A program made the position numbers and the translations under genes. 38,727 bases of DNA from Oscillospiraceae bacterium (GTDB taxonomy: Bacteria > Bacillota > Clostridia > Oscillospirales > Oscillospiraceae). The notes under the pieces were generated by a model that saw nothing but the letters and a program-made list of their open reading frames with translations, ran no database searches and had not been told where the DNA came from. Location of the stretch: NCBI GenBank assembly GCA_015067665.1, contig SVLZ01000012.1, positions 1 through 38,727 on the forward strand. Reading direction: 5' to 3'. Of the stretch, positions 17,344-24,690 are shown piece after piece; positions within the stretch are counted from its first letter, which is position 1; each line of letters starts with the position of its first letter.

Positions 17344-17359
17344 TTCTCCGACTTTGCAT

Positions 17360-17403
17360 TCAGCCTGTGCTGCCGAGACCGGTGCGCACAGGCTGATTTT
17401 TCT
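17360..17403 (+). terminator. Terminator of the ferredoxin gene
   Basis: TCAGCCTGTGC (17360-17370) pairs perfectly with GCACAGGCTGA (17386-17396), followed by a run of five T (17397-17401). The stem ends 22 bp before the next ATG, so any expression of the next gene from this promoter would be by read-through. Confidence 0.88.
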
Positions 17404-17418
17404 CTTTATGGAGGTCCT

Positions 17419-18108
17419 ATGGAACATCTGCATAACGGCTATACATTGGAATTTTCCCCGGATGCATTCCCTTTAAGTACCGATTCCATTGCCCTTGCCC
17501 ACTTTGTGAAACTGCCGAAAAAAGCCAACGTATTGGATTTAGGTTCCGGGTGCGGCACATTGGGTTTATATCTTTGCGCGCTGGATGAAAGCTGCACTGT
17601 CTGCGGGCTGGAGCTGACAGAAAGCGCACATCAAATGGCGCTGCACAATGCATCCGTTAACAATATCTCCCACCGTCTTAATAGTGTATGCGGCGACATA
17701 CGAAACATTCCTGAAATTTTTCCCTCCGGGAGTTTTTCTTGCTGCGTTTCCAATCCGCCCTATTTTTCTTCCGGCCCCCAAAGTCAAAAGACCCCCCTTG
17801 CCCGCCGGGAGGACTGCTGTTCCCTTTCCGAACTCTTTGCCGCCGCAAGCTGGGCACTGCAATACGGCGGTGACTTTTTTATCGTCCACCGCCCGGAAAG
17901 GCTTTCCGAGCTATGCACCTGCGGCGCGCAGCATAAGTTAGAAGCAAAAAAGCTTTTACTCCTTCGCCATAAGGCAGACGGTCCTGTTTCGCTTATCCTG
18001 ATGCAATTCCGCAAGGGCGGCAAGCCCGGTCTTATTTGGCAGGAAGAGAGTCTTGCAACCGCCGACGGTGAAAAGACCGACTATTACCGCTATCTCTATC
18101 ATATTTAG
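17419..18108 (+). CDS. tRNA1(Val) (adenine-37-N6)-methyltransferase-like protein
   Basis: A COG4123/TrmN6-type N6-adenine methyltransferase of 229 residues. SAM motif I DLGSGCGTLGLYL (about 41-53), an acidic strand-2 end (CGLELTE), and the catalytic NPPY (about 113-116) of N6-adenine methylases are visible. The pairing with rsmI, with the rsmI ribosome binding site overlapping this stop, mirrors the yabB-yabC order of Bacillus, though the yazA-type GIY-YIG gene usually between them is missing. GGAGG precedes the ATG. The exact tRNA target is inferred from the family. Confidence 0.87.
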   Translation: MEHLHNGYTLEFSPDAFPLSTDSIALAHFVKLPKKANVLDLGSGCGTLGLYLCALDESCTVCGLELTESAHQMALHNASVNNISHRLNSVCGDIRNIPEIFPSGSFSCCVSNPPYFSSGPQSQKTPLARREDCCSLSELFAAASWALQYGGDFFIVHRPERLSELCTCGAQHKLEAKKLLLLRHKADGPVSLILMQFRKGGKPGLIWQEESLATADGEKTDYYRYLYHI

Positions 18109-18118
18109 GAGGTACTAT

Positions 18119-18949
18119 ATGGCAGGTATGTTATATCTTGTCCCCACCCCTATCGGCAATTTGGGTGACATCTCCATCCGCTGCCGGGAGACCTTGGAAG
18201 CGGCAGATTTCATTGCCGCAGAGGATACCCGTGTCAGCATTAAGCTGCTAAACCACTTAGGCATAAAAAAGAGCCTTGTCAGCTACTTTGAGCATAACAA
18301 GGCGCAAAAGGGCAATATGATCGTTGAGCGGATCTTAGCAGGCGAAACCTGCGCGCTGGTGTCCGATGCCGGCTCCCCTGCTATCTCTGATCCCGGTGAG
18401 GATCTGGTGCGGCAATGCGCGGAAGCAGGCATTACGGTCTGCGCTATTCCCGGTCCTTGCGCGGTCATTACTGCGCTCAGCATCTCCGGACAAAGCACCG
18501 GCAGATTTTGCTTTGAAGGCTTCCTGTCTACCGCCAAAAAGAGCCGCCGAGAGCACTTGGACTCCCTGCGGGATGAAAAGCGGACGATGGTCTTTTATGA
18601 AGCCCCCCACAAGCTGCTGGCGACCTTAGAGAGTATGTCTGAGGTCTTTGGTGGTAACCGACCCATCAGCCTTTGCCGGGAGCTGACAAAGCTCCACGAG
18701 GAGGTTGTGCGTACCACCTTAGCAGACGCAATCCAAAAGTATACGGAACAGCCGCCCAAGGGCGAATTTGTTCTCGTTGTTGCCGGCGCACCGGAAAAGG
18801 AAGCAGAAACCGTCACCGAGGATGTAATCATCGCCCGGTTGCAGGAACTGATTGATAGCGGCCTTTCCAAAAAGGATGCCATCAAGCAAACCGCCTCCGA
18901 GCTCTCCCTTCCCAAAAATGAAGTTTATGACATATCGCTGAAATTATAG
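18119..18949 (+). CDS. rsmI: 16S rRNA (cytidine-1402-2'-O)-methyltransferase RsmI
   Basis: Adds the 2'-O-methyl group to C1402 of 16S rRNA, the same nucleotide that RsmH in this window methylates at N4. A tetrapyrrole-methylase fold of 276 residues with N-terminal LVPTPIGNLGDISIR, AEDTRVS, YFEHNK, LVSDAGSPAISDPG and GPCAVITALSISG blocks. The ATG at 18119 has AGGAGG six bases upstream; an earlier ATG lies inside the preceding gene and was rejected. A terminator follows the stop. Confidence 0.96.
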   Translation: MAGMLYLVPTPIGNLGDISIRCRETLEAADFIAAEDTRVSIKLLNHLGIKKSLVSYFEHNKAQKGNMIVERILAGETCALVSDAGSPAISDPGEDLVRQCAEAGITVCAIPGPCAVITALSISGQSTGRFCFEGFLSTAKKSRREHLDSLRDEKRTMVFYEAPHKLLATLESMSEVFGGNRPISLCRELTKLHEEVVRTTLADAIQKYTEQPPKGEFVLVVAGAPEKEAETVTEDVIIARLQELIDSGLSKKDAIKQTASELSLPKNEVYDISLKL

Positions 18950-18951
18950 CA

Positions 18952-18992
18952 AAATCGCACCACAGGGAATTGTGGTGCGATTTGTTCTTTAG
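18952..18992 (+). terminator. Terminator of the trmN6-like/rsmI transcript
   Basis: AAATCGCACCACA (18952-18964) pairs with TGTGGTGCGATTT (18971-18983) around a six-base loop, followed by a T-rich tract. A 13-bp perfect stem only a few bases after the rsmI stop. Confidence 0.85.
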
Positions 18993-19046
18993 TAGGGAAT
19001 GGATTTATCCATTCCTCATTGCGGAATGCATAAATGCATTCCCTAC
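18992..19046. repeat. 55-bp palindromic repeat element A
   Basis: The ends GTAGGGAATG (18992-19001) and CATTCCCTAC (19037-19046) are perfect 10-bp inverted repeats. Inside are two hairpins, GGAATGGA/CCATTCC and GGAATGCA/TGCATTCC. No coding potential is convincing. It resembles the short palindromic intergenic repeats scattered in many gut Clostridia; copy number cannot be judged here. Confidence 0.7.
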
Positions 19047-19065
19047 GCCAACATCAAAAGAGATT

Positions 19066-19170
19066 GTAGGGGCGAGCATTGCTCGTCCGCGCAGCAGGGA
19101 ATTACGATTGCGCCGTAAACCAAGGCGAAAAGGTAGAATGTACCGCCGGACGGCCAATGGCCGCCCCTAC
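19066..19170. repeat. 105-bp repeat element B with imperfect terminal inverted repeats
   Basis: The left end (19066-19089, GTAGGGGCG then a CGAGCA/TGCTCG hairpin) and the right end (19147-19170, a GGCC/GGCC hairpin then CGCCCCTAC) are 24-bp inverted matches whose outer bases agree and whose inner palindromes differ. The structure fits a small non-autonomous mobile or REP-like element. Confidence 0.65.
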
Positions 19171-19187
19171 CGCGCCATCGAAAAAGG

Positions 19188-19287
19188 TGTCATTCCGAGC
19201 GAAGGGATGAAAGCCCGAAGTCGAAGAATCCGTATTCTCTATTTTGGGGAACGGATCCTTCGACTCCCTTCAGCGCTCAGGATGACA
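19188..19287. repeat. 100-bp repeat element C (MITE-like)
   Basis: The ends TGTCATTCCGAGCG (19188-19201) and CGCTCAGGATGACA (19274-19287) are imperfect inverted repeats, with inner arms GTCGAAGAATCCGT and ACGGATCCTTCGAC. The whole unit can fold into one long interrupted hairpin. It encodes no convincing protein. A dispersed noncoding repeat is the best reading. Confidence 0.65.
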
Positions 19288-19404
19288 GCCATTCATTGAA
19301 TCTGTCACTAATCAAGCAGCTTCTGCACAGAGAAAAAGCTGTCTTATCCTTTTTTTGTACTTTGCAAAGTCCTTTTTGCGTAGAGTATGATAGGAGGGAT
19401 CGGT
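19288..19404. other. Upstream region of spmA, no clear promoter
   Basis: About 115 bp between the repeat mosaic and spmA. Apart from the AGGAGG site (19392-19397) no confident promoter was found; a sporulation sigma factor promoter would be expected but I could not assign one. Confidence 0.5.
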
Positions 19405-19983
19405 ATGGTTATGAGTTACATTTTTGTGGGCTGTCTTATTCTTTCTGTCTTTTCTGCCGTGCTGACAGGAAATGGCGGAGCATTGGGGGCGGCGGTGTTT
19501 CAGGGGGCGCAAAGCGGTGTTACCCTTGCTATTTCCATTGCCGGGGCGTTGTGTCTTTGGTCGGGCGTGGGGTATGTGATGGAGAAAACCGGTATCAGCA
19601 AAGGGCTGAGCAAACTGCTGTCTCCCCTGCTCCATTTTATTTTTCCATCCACACGGACAGATACCGCCCTTGCGGGCAGCCTGAGTGCCAACATCTGTGC
19701 CAATTTCTTGGGGCTTGGAAATGCGGCGACTCCTATGGGCATCGCTGCCGCGGAGCGTTTGGCAAAAAATAAAAACGGCATTGCAACCGATGAGCTGTGC
19801 CGTCTCATCGTCCTCAATACCGCATCAATCCAGTTCATCCCCTCCACCGTTGGGGCGCTTCGGGCTTCTCTCGGTTGTAGTACCCCTTTTGATATTCTGC
19901 CCGCTGTTTGGGTGACAAGTCTATGCTCTGCCGGGCTGGGGCTGGCCGCAGCGTTCCTGTTGGGAAAGGTCTGGCGCAAATGA
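19405..19983 (+). CDS. spmA: Spore maturation protein A
   Basis: A 192-residue membrane protein of the nucleoside-recognition/Gate fold group; in Bacillus, SpmA and SpmB are needed for full core dehydration of spores. Four to five hydrophobic segments, with the conserved stretch FPSTRTDTALAGSLSANICANFLGLGNAATPMGI and the following NTASIQFIPSTV. I chose the ATG at 19405 (MVMSYIF), 7 nt after AGGAGG, rather than the ATG at 19387, which lies upstream of that site. The stop overlaps the spmB start (ATGA). Confidence 0.94.
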   Translation: MVMSYIFVGCLILSVFSAVLTGNGGALGAAVFQGAQSGVTLAISIAGALCLWSGVGYVMEKTGISKGLSKLLSPLLHFIFPSTRTDTALAGSLSANICANFLGLGNAATPMGIAAAERLAKNKNGIATDELCRLIVLNTASIQFIPSTVGALRASLGCSTPFDILPAVWVTSLCSAGLGLAAAFLLGKVWRK

Positions 19984-20495
19984 CCGATTATATCGTACCG
20001 CTTATTTTGCTTACTACCGCCCTTTGGTCGCTTCGCAAAAAGGAGAATACATACGATCTGCTGCTTACCGGGGCATCTCAGGGGTTAAAACTACTTGTCA
20101 CGCTAATTCCCACTCTCATCATTTTACTGACCGCTGTGACGATGCTCCGAGCCTCCGGGGCGCTTATGCTGCTCAGTCGTTTCCTGTCTCCGGTTTTCAG
20201 CTTTTTCGGCATTCCGACAGAAACCGCACTCTTGGTTTTAGTTCGTCCCATCAGCGGCAGCGCGGCGTTGGCAGTTGGCGCTGATTTGATGGCGCAGTAC
20301 GGTGTAGATTCTCAAATTGGCAGAACAGTGGCCGTTATGCTGGGTTCAACCGAGACCACTTTTTACACCATAAGCGTTTATTTCGGTGCGGTAGGGATTA
20401 AGAAAACCCGTTATACCGTCCTTGCCGCCCTGATTGCGGACTTCATCGGTTTTTTCACTGCTTCCCTCACTGTCCGCCTTTTCTTTCCACAATAG
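19980..20495 (+). CDS. spmB: Spore maturation protein B
   Basis: Partner of SpmA, 171 residues, with hydrophobic helices and the conserved segment RPISGSAALAVGADLM followed by GSTETTFYTISVYFGAVGIKKTRY, diagnostic of SpmB. The ATG at 19980 overlaps the spmA TGA by 4 bp, implying translational coupling and equal synthesis. Presence of this pair is direct evidence that the lineage makes endospores, or did recently. Confidence 0.95.
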   Translation: MTDYIVPLILLTTALWSLRKKENTYDLLLTGASQGLKLLVTLIPTLIILLTAVTMLRASGALMLLSRFLSPVFSFFGIPTETALLVLVRPISGSAALAVGADLMAQYGVDSQIGRTVAVMLGSTETTFYTISVYFGAVGIKKTRYTVLAALIADFIGFFTASLTVRLFFPQ

Positions 20496-20497
20496 CA

Positions 20498-20530
20498 AAA
20501 GCCGCAGGCAAACGCCTGCGGCTTTTTCTT
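20498..20530. terminator. Bidirectional terminator between spmB and the acidic zinc-ribbon gene
   Basis: GCCGCAGGC (20501-20509), loop AAAC, GCCTGCGGC (20514-20522), flanked by AAAA on the left and TTTTT on the right. It serves spmB on the plus strand and the convergent minus-strand gene that ends at 20529. Confidence 0.9.
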
Positions 20531-20978
20531 ATTCTTCGTCTTCTACCACGAACTCCAAAAGTTCGCCGCAGTTGGGGCAAGTAATGCTGCCTTGCTCCAG
20601 CGTCTCTTCGTCGAAGTCTACGATCTCGCCGCAAGCGCACTCTACAGAGTAAATAATAGAGTCCTCGTCGCCGAAATCAAAGCCTTCTTCACCGTACTCC
20701 TCGTCGTCAAAGTCGTCGAAATCGTCTTCGTAGTCGTCCTCGAAGTCCTCGTCATCCTCGGAGAGAATGTAGTCCTCGATGGCGTCCAGATCTTCTTCGA
20801 TCTCGTCCAGCTCGTCGGAAATGGCAATGGTGGTTTCCTGCACATTGGCAAGCGTCGTGGTAACATCGCCGAGAAGCTCCACGATGGAAGCAATCATCTG
20901 ACCCTCGGGCTTATCGGTGTCCAGCTTCAGGCCATCCATCAGGCCCTTGAGGTATGCAGCCTTTTCAGAAATGGTCAT
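20529..20978 (-). CDS. Acidic protein with C-terminal zinc ribbon (CD1247-type N-terminal domain)
   Basis: A 149-residue protein. Residues 1-70 form a predicted helical/coiled domain (AAYLKGLMDGLKLD...DELDEIEEDLDAIEDYI) that I recognise from small Clostridial proteins of the CD1247 type. Residues 71-105 are almost entirely Asp/Glu/Phe/Tyr, and the C-terminus carries CAC...CPNC (about 114-135), a zinc-ribbon-like site. It lies 11 bp downstream of efp in the same direction, so the two are probably cotranscribed. No enzymatic motif is seen; a translation- or transcription-linked role is only inferred from the zinc ribbon and the neighbour. Confidence 0.8.
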   Translation of the reverse strand: MTISEKAAYLKGLMDGLKLDTDKPEGQMIASIVELLGDVTTTLANVQETTIAISDELDEIEEDLDAIEDYILSEDDEDFEDDYEDDFDDFDDEEYGEEGFDFGDEDSIIYSVECACGEIVDFDEETLEQGSITCPNCGELLEFVVEDEE

Positions 20979-20989
20979 AAGAATTCTCC

Positions 20990-21550
20990 TTATTTTGCGC
21001 GGCCCAGATATTCACCTGTACGGGTGTCGATCTGGATCTTTTCGCCCTCGTTGATAAACAGGGGCACCTTGACCTCAGCGCCGGTCTCCAAGGTAGCGGG
21101 CTTCAGGGTGTTGGTAGCGGTGTTACCGGCAAAACCGGGCTCAGTAGCGGTAACAACCAGATCTACGAAGGTGGGAACTTCAACACCGAAGACATTGCCC
21201 TTGTAGCTCAGGATGGTGCAGGTGTCGTTCTCCTTGACGAAACGGAAGCCGTCGTCCAAAACGGACTTGTCGATAGGCTCCAGCTCGTAGGTCTCGGGGT
21301 TCATGAAGTAATACAGATCACCGTCACTGTAGGAATACTCCATCTTCTTTCTCTCAATGAAAGCAGTGGGGAACTTAGCGGAAGGGTTCAGAGAAGTTTC
21401 GGTCACGCCGCCGGTGATGACGTTTCTCATCTTGACGCGAACAAAAGCTGCACCCTTGCCGGGCTTAACATGCTGGAACTCGATGACCTGAACGACCTTG
21501 CCGTCCATCTCAAAGGTTACACCGTTACGAATATCGCCTGCAGAAATCAT
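20990..21550 (-). CDS. efp: Translation elongation factor P
   Basis: Relieves ribosome stalling at polyproline stretches by binding near the peptidyl transferase centre. The 186-residue three-domain protein is complete: KOW-like N domain (ISAGDIRNGVTFEMDGKVVQVIEFQHVKPGKGAAF) with the tip lysine at about residue 32, then two OB domains ending FINEGEKIQIDTRTGEYLGRA, the family C-terminal signature. No modification enzyme (EpmA/EarP type) is nearby. AGGAGG precedes the ATG, and a separate promoter lies at 21617-21645. Confidence 0.98.
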   Translation of the reverse strand: MISAGDIRNGVTFEMDGKVVQVIEFQHVKPGKGAAFVRVKMRNVITGGVTETSLNPSAKFPTAFIERKKMEYSYSDGDLYYFMNPETYELEPIDKSVLDDGFRFVKENDTCTILSYKGNVFGVEVPTFVDLVVTATEPGFAGNTATNTLKPATLETGAEVKVPLFINEGEKIQIDTRTGEYLGRAK

Positions 21551-21616
21551 ATTTTTTTATCCTCCTAAAACGCTCCCCATAATGGGGGCTAAATGTGTAC
21601 ATAGCTCGACTGATAT

Positions 21617-21645
21617 ATTCTAACCGACAAAGTGACATTTTGCAA
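21617..21645 (-). promoter_or_regulatory. Promoter of efp
   Basis: On the minus strand -35 TTGCAA (21640-21645) and -10 TAGAAT (21617-21622), 17-bp spacer, about 60 nt upstream of the efp start. The leader contains a short palindrome CCCCAT/ATGGGG. Confidence 0.72.
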
Positions 21646-21662
21646 GAGGAAAATGCAAATTT

Positions 21663-22727
21663 TTATACAATAATTAAATTTTTCGGGCTATGGGTAATGT
21701 CTTCGTAGCCGTTTTCCTTGAAAATCAGCACGTCCTCAATACGAACACCGAATTTTCCGGGCAAATAAATGCCGGGTTCAGCAGATGCGATCATATTTTC
21801 CTCCATTACCGTCTCGCCGGAAGGACTGACACCGGGCGCTTCGTGGACCTCCATACCAAGACAGTGACCGTAGCCGTGACCGAAATACTTACCATAGCCG
21901 GCATCGGTGATGACCTTACGGGCAGCGCCATCGATCTCCTTGCCCAAAACACCTGCCTTTGTTGCGGCAATACCGGCCTTTTGCGCCTCAAAAACGGTGT
22001 TATATACCTTTTCCATTTCCTCTGTCGCATAGCCAACCGCTACCGTACGGGTCATATCCGCGCAGTAGCCGGCGTACAGCGCACCAAAGTCCATAGTGAC
22101 AAAATCGCCTGCCTGAATGACCCGGTCACCGGCAACACCGTGGGGCAGACTGGTGTTCGGACCGGAAACTACGATGGGATCAAAAGCCGTATTATCTGCA
22201 CCGTTTTTATACAAACAGTAAATAAGCTCCGCCTGCAGCTCCTTCTCGGTCATACCGACCTTGATACGGCCCAGCACTTCGGAGAATGCTTTATCGGTGA
22301 TCTCCTGGGCTTTACGCATCAGATTCAGTTCCCACTCCTCCTTGATTTGGCGGAACTTGTGGATCGCCTTGTTCATAGGCACAAGCTCTGCATTTAAGCC
22401 CTTTTCGTAATAGCGGAACTCTGCCACATTCAGGTAGTCTTCCTCGAAGCCCAGTTTGGTAACACCAAATTCTTCAATTGCTTCGTTGATCAGCTTAACA
22501 TAGGGATGCTCCCGGTCCACCATAATGACCTCATAGCCCTGAAGACCGTTCTCGGCAGCCTCGATATAACGGCTGTCGGTAAAGTAGCGGCAACCCTTTT
22601 TCGTTACGATCGCTACACCCTCTGCTATATCGTATTCTGCGCTGTACAGACGGCTATAGCGGGAGGTCAGCAGCAGGCCGTCCACCTCACCGTCCAGCAG
22701 AGTCAGGTATTTTTCCATATTCTTCAT
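21663..22727 (-). CDS. M24-family Xaa-Pro aminopeptidase/dipeptidase
   Basis: A cytoplasmic dinuclear-metal peptidase that removes residues N-terminal to proline. The N-terminal creatinase-like domain is followed by the pita-bread domain (from about residue 125) with metal ligands in MDFGALYAGYCADMTRT, GHGYGHCLGMEVHE, ASAEPGIYL and RIEDVL. I chose the ATG at 22725-22727 (MKNMEKYL), with AAGGAG nine bases upstream; it overlaps the yqeG stop in ATGA fashion, so they form an operon. The 354-residue length is normal. Aminopeptidase P versus prolidase cannot be separated by sequence alone. Confidence 0.93.
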   Translation of the reverse strand: MKNMEKYLTLLDGEVDGLLLTSRYSRLYSAEYDIAEGVAIVTKKGCRYFTDSRYIEAAENGLQGYEVIMVDREHPYVKLINEAIEEFGVTKLGFEEDYLNVAEFRYYEKGLNAELVPMNKAIHKFRQIKEEWELNLMRKAQEITDKAFSEVLGRIKVGMTEKELQAELIYCLYKNGADNTAFDPIVVSGPNTSLPHGVAGDRVIQAGDFVTMDFGALYAGYCADMTRTVAVGYATEEMEKVYNTVFEAQKAGIAATKAGVLGKEIDGAARKVITDAGYGKYFGHGYGHCLGMEVHEAPGVSPSGETVMEENMIASAEPGIYLPGKFGVRIEDVLIFKENGYEDITHSPKNLIIV

Positions 22728-23224
22728 AGTTTCATTCTCCTTTTTGCCATAAATATAAAAGGCTTCTCTGCGATATGACGCAGCTTCAGCCAAATATTAT
22801 GATTGTTGATGGGTTTTACCAAAATAGGTACCGCGCCCGATAGATTTGCGCCAAGCGTGTCCGTAAAGATCTGGTCACCTGCCAGTGCGCATTCGTACGG
22901 TGCAAGACCGTACTTTTCCATACATGCCCGGATACCGCGGCCAAATGGTTTTTTTGCGTGGGTAATACAATCGATCCCCCACTGGCTGCAGAATATCCGT
23001 ACACGGTCCCGCTTGCTGTTGGAAACAACGCAAACCTGAACATCCGCGCTTTGCATTTCCTTTAACCACGCCTCCATTTCCGGTGTTGGCGTGTTGGTGG
23101 TATAAGGGACGATGGTATTATCAAAATCCAGCATTAAAAGCCGGATGCCCTGTTTTTTTAATGCTTGCGGTGTCAATTCCGTCAGCGACTCCGCAATCCT
23201 TCGAGGAAATAAAGGAAAAGGCAT
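22724..23224 (-). CDS. yqeG: YqeG-family HAD IIIA phosphatase
   Basis: A 166-residue haloacid-dehalogenase-type phosphatase. Motif I LMLDFDNTIVPY with the nucleophile aspartate, motif II VVSNSKRDRV, motif III around HAKKPFGRGI and motif IV AGDQIFTDTLGAN are in order. The protein is homologous to B. subtilis YqeG, whose physiological substrate is unclear to me. I chose the ATG at 23222-23224 (MPFPLFPRRIAESL), the usual N-terminus; a start at 23272 would add 16 residues but would lie upstream of the predicted TSS. Confidence 0.9.
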   Translation of the reverse strand: MPFPLFPRRIAESLTELTPQALKKQGIRLLMLDFDNTIVPYTTNTPTPEMEAWLKEMQSADVQVCVVSNSKRDRVRIFCSQWGIDCITHAKKPFGRGIRACMEKYGLAPYECALAGDQIFTDTLGANLSGAVPILVKPINNHNIWLKLRHIAEKPFIFMAKRRMKL

Positions 23225-23260
23225 AGAATCATTCCCGCTTTCATAAGATGTACGGCACAT

Positions 23261-23289
23261 ATTATAACACATCGTGAGGTGTTTGTCTA
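23261..23289 (-). promoter_or_regulatory. Promoter of yqeG
   Basis: On the minus strand -35 TAGACA (23284-23289) and -10 TATAAT (23261-23266), 17-bp spacer. The -35 box touches the start codon of the divergent gene at 23289, so a regulator bound there could affect both. Confidence 0.78.
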
Positions 23290-24035
23290 TGTCTTTGCGC
23301 CTCTATCTTGCAATGACAGATGCAGAGATTCGCAGCGCTGCCTCTCTCCCCCGACATCTTGCCTTTATGGCCTGCCATTTTTCCCCATATGGAGCCGGAC
23401 TTACCAATATTCCTCAGCGACTTCCCCCGGAAAGCATCCTGATCGTCAATGACCGTGTTCCCGTGTTACATCACGACCCAGCGCTAATTTTCCGCCAGCT
23501 GAAATCCGCCGTTGAAAGGCTAAAGGTCTTTGGTGTACTCTTGGATTTTCAAATTGGCAATATACCACTGACCTCACAAATTGTAAAGACCCTTGTCGAC
23601 GGACTTCCCTGCCCCGTGGCCGTTTCCCCTGCCTACGGCGCAGCCCTTTCCTGCCCTCTCTTTTCTGCACCGGCGCTGCACCAACGCTTCTGCGATCTCG
23701 TGCCGCTAAAAAAGGGCCGTTCCCTTTGGTTGGACACCTATGAGGAAACGGCAAATTATAAGGTTACCGCGACCGGCTGCCATATAGACGAAGGCATATA
23801 TCCTGCCGATACCCGCTTTTTCGATGAAGAACTGCAGTGCAGCTATGGTCTTTCCATAGAAAAGGACTGTGCCGGCTTTACCCTTTCCCGGAAGGCAGAA
23901 GAGATCCCTAAGTATCTCCGTGCTGCTGAGCAGGCAGGCATCACAGTTGCCGTTGGGCTTTATCAGCAGCTCTCCCATATACCTGCTTTTTCGTCTAATT
24001 CTCCACCTCAGAAAGAAATGCCACCGCGCGGCTGA
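23289..24035 (+). CDS. Protein of unknown function
   Basis: A 248-residue soluble protein that I do not recognise. The ATG at 23289 follows GAGGTG by seven bases; the in-frame GTG at 23274 overlaps that site and was rejected. No signal peptide or membrane helix is evident. Alternating hydrophobic strands and helices (SILIVNDRVPVL, VFGVLLDFQIG, CPVAVSPAYG, ITVAVGLYQ) are compatible with a TIM-barrel, and LLDFQ is vaguely reminiscent of GH18-type barrels, but the catalytic DxxDxDxE pattern is absent. The 3' end overlaps the convergent Spo0A-like gene by 41 bp. Confidence 0.75.
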   Translation: MSLRLYLAMTDAEIRSAASLPRHLAFMACHFSPYGAGLTNIPQRLPPESILIVNDRVPVLHHDPALIFRQLKSAVERLKVFGVLLDFQIGNIPLTSQIVKTLVDGLPCPVAVSPAYGAALSCPLFSAPALHQRFCDLVPLKKGRSLWLDTYEETANYKVTATGCHIDEGIYPADTRFFDEELQCSYGLSIEKDCAGFTLSRKAEEIPKYLRAAEQAGITVAVGLYQQLSHIPAFSSNSPPQKEMPPRG

Positions 24036-24690
24036 GAAAAGCAGCATTGCTTGGCTTTTCTCTTAAAACCGGAAAATAAACCTCCCATTCATCCCCGGTG
24101 CGGTTTTCCCAAGCATTTTGGATGGATAAACGGATGCCGTGCTCAATTTGCTGCCAGCTGCCATTATGCAGCTTTGCCACTGCGGGATACAGTACCTTTG
24201 TCAGCGGCTGATTTGGGTCTTTCTGCAACAGTTCTAATGCTGTCAAAAGATACCGATACCCGCATAATTTGGTGTGAAAACCCAGGTTTAGCAGAAGGAC
24301 CCGTATCCAATCCTCCGTGGTTTTCTTTGTCTCCTTCTTCGTCTCCCGCAGTTTTAGGATATGGTCAGCCAATGCCTGCAGCTTACAGGGTGTACATAGT
24401 ATATCGACAATGTTTAATTCATCGCCGCGCTCTATAATGTATTCTGTAACAAGGGGCGTGATCAGTATCACCTTTGGCCGCACGCCGACGCTGTTGATAA
24501 GCTGCAAAATGTATAAGCCATCATTACCGGGCAGTGCTGCAGAAATCACTAAAATATCCGGTTGAAAGCAACAAATACGAGAAGCTGCCCGTTCGCAGTC
24601 TGTACAAGTATCTACCGTCAAGGTGTCCGGCAGAAGCGCTTTTACGCTATCACAAAAAAGCTTAGACGGATCCACGATCTGTACTTTCAT
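23995..24690 (-). CDS. Spo0A-like regulator with a degenerate receiver domain
   Basis: A 231-residue two-domain protein. The C-terminal half (about 125-230) matches the Spo0A DNA-binding domain: LGFHTKLCGYRYLLTALELL, LTKVLYPAVAK, QIEHGIRLSIQNAW and KPSNAAFL are each recognisable. The N-terminal half keeps the response-regulator fold, but the phosphoacceptor aspartate is Ser 50 (context PDILVISAALPGNDG) and the conserved lysine before proline is Thr 100; Asp 7 and Thr 78 remain. It is therefore unlikely to be phosphorylated normally. In the recognition helix several Spo0A positions differ (Arg to Gln, Arg to His). The ATG at 24690 follows GGGAGGTG. Probably a paralogue, with the true Spo0A elsewhere. 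Confidence 0.85.
   Translation of the reverse strand: MKVQIVDPSKLFCDSVKALLPDTLTVDTCTDCERAASRICCFQPDILVISAALPGNDGLYILQLINSVGVRPKVILITPLVTEYIIERGDELNIVDILCTPCKLQALADHILKLRETKKETKKTTEDWIRVLLLNLGFHTKLCGYRYLLTALELLQKDPNQPLTKVLYPAVAKLHNGSWQQIEHGIRLSIQNAWENRTGDEWEVYFPVLREKPSNAAFLSRAVAFLSEVEN

Noticed and set aside
18970..19299. Open frame across the palindromic repeats
   Set aside because: Its sequence is made of inverted repeats and translates to Arg/Pro-rich nonsense; no ribosome binding site.
19362..19391. TTGCAA-18-TATGAT promoter for spmA
   Set aside because: The -10 would abut the ribosome binding site and the transcript would start at or past it.
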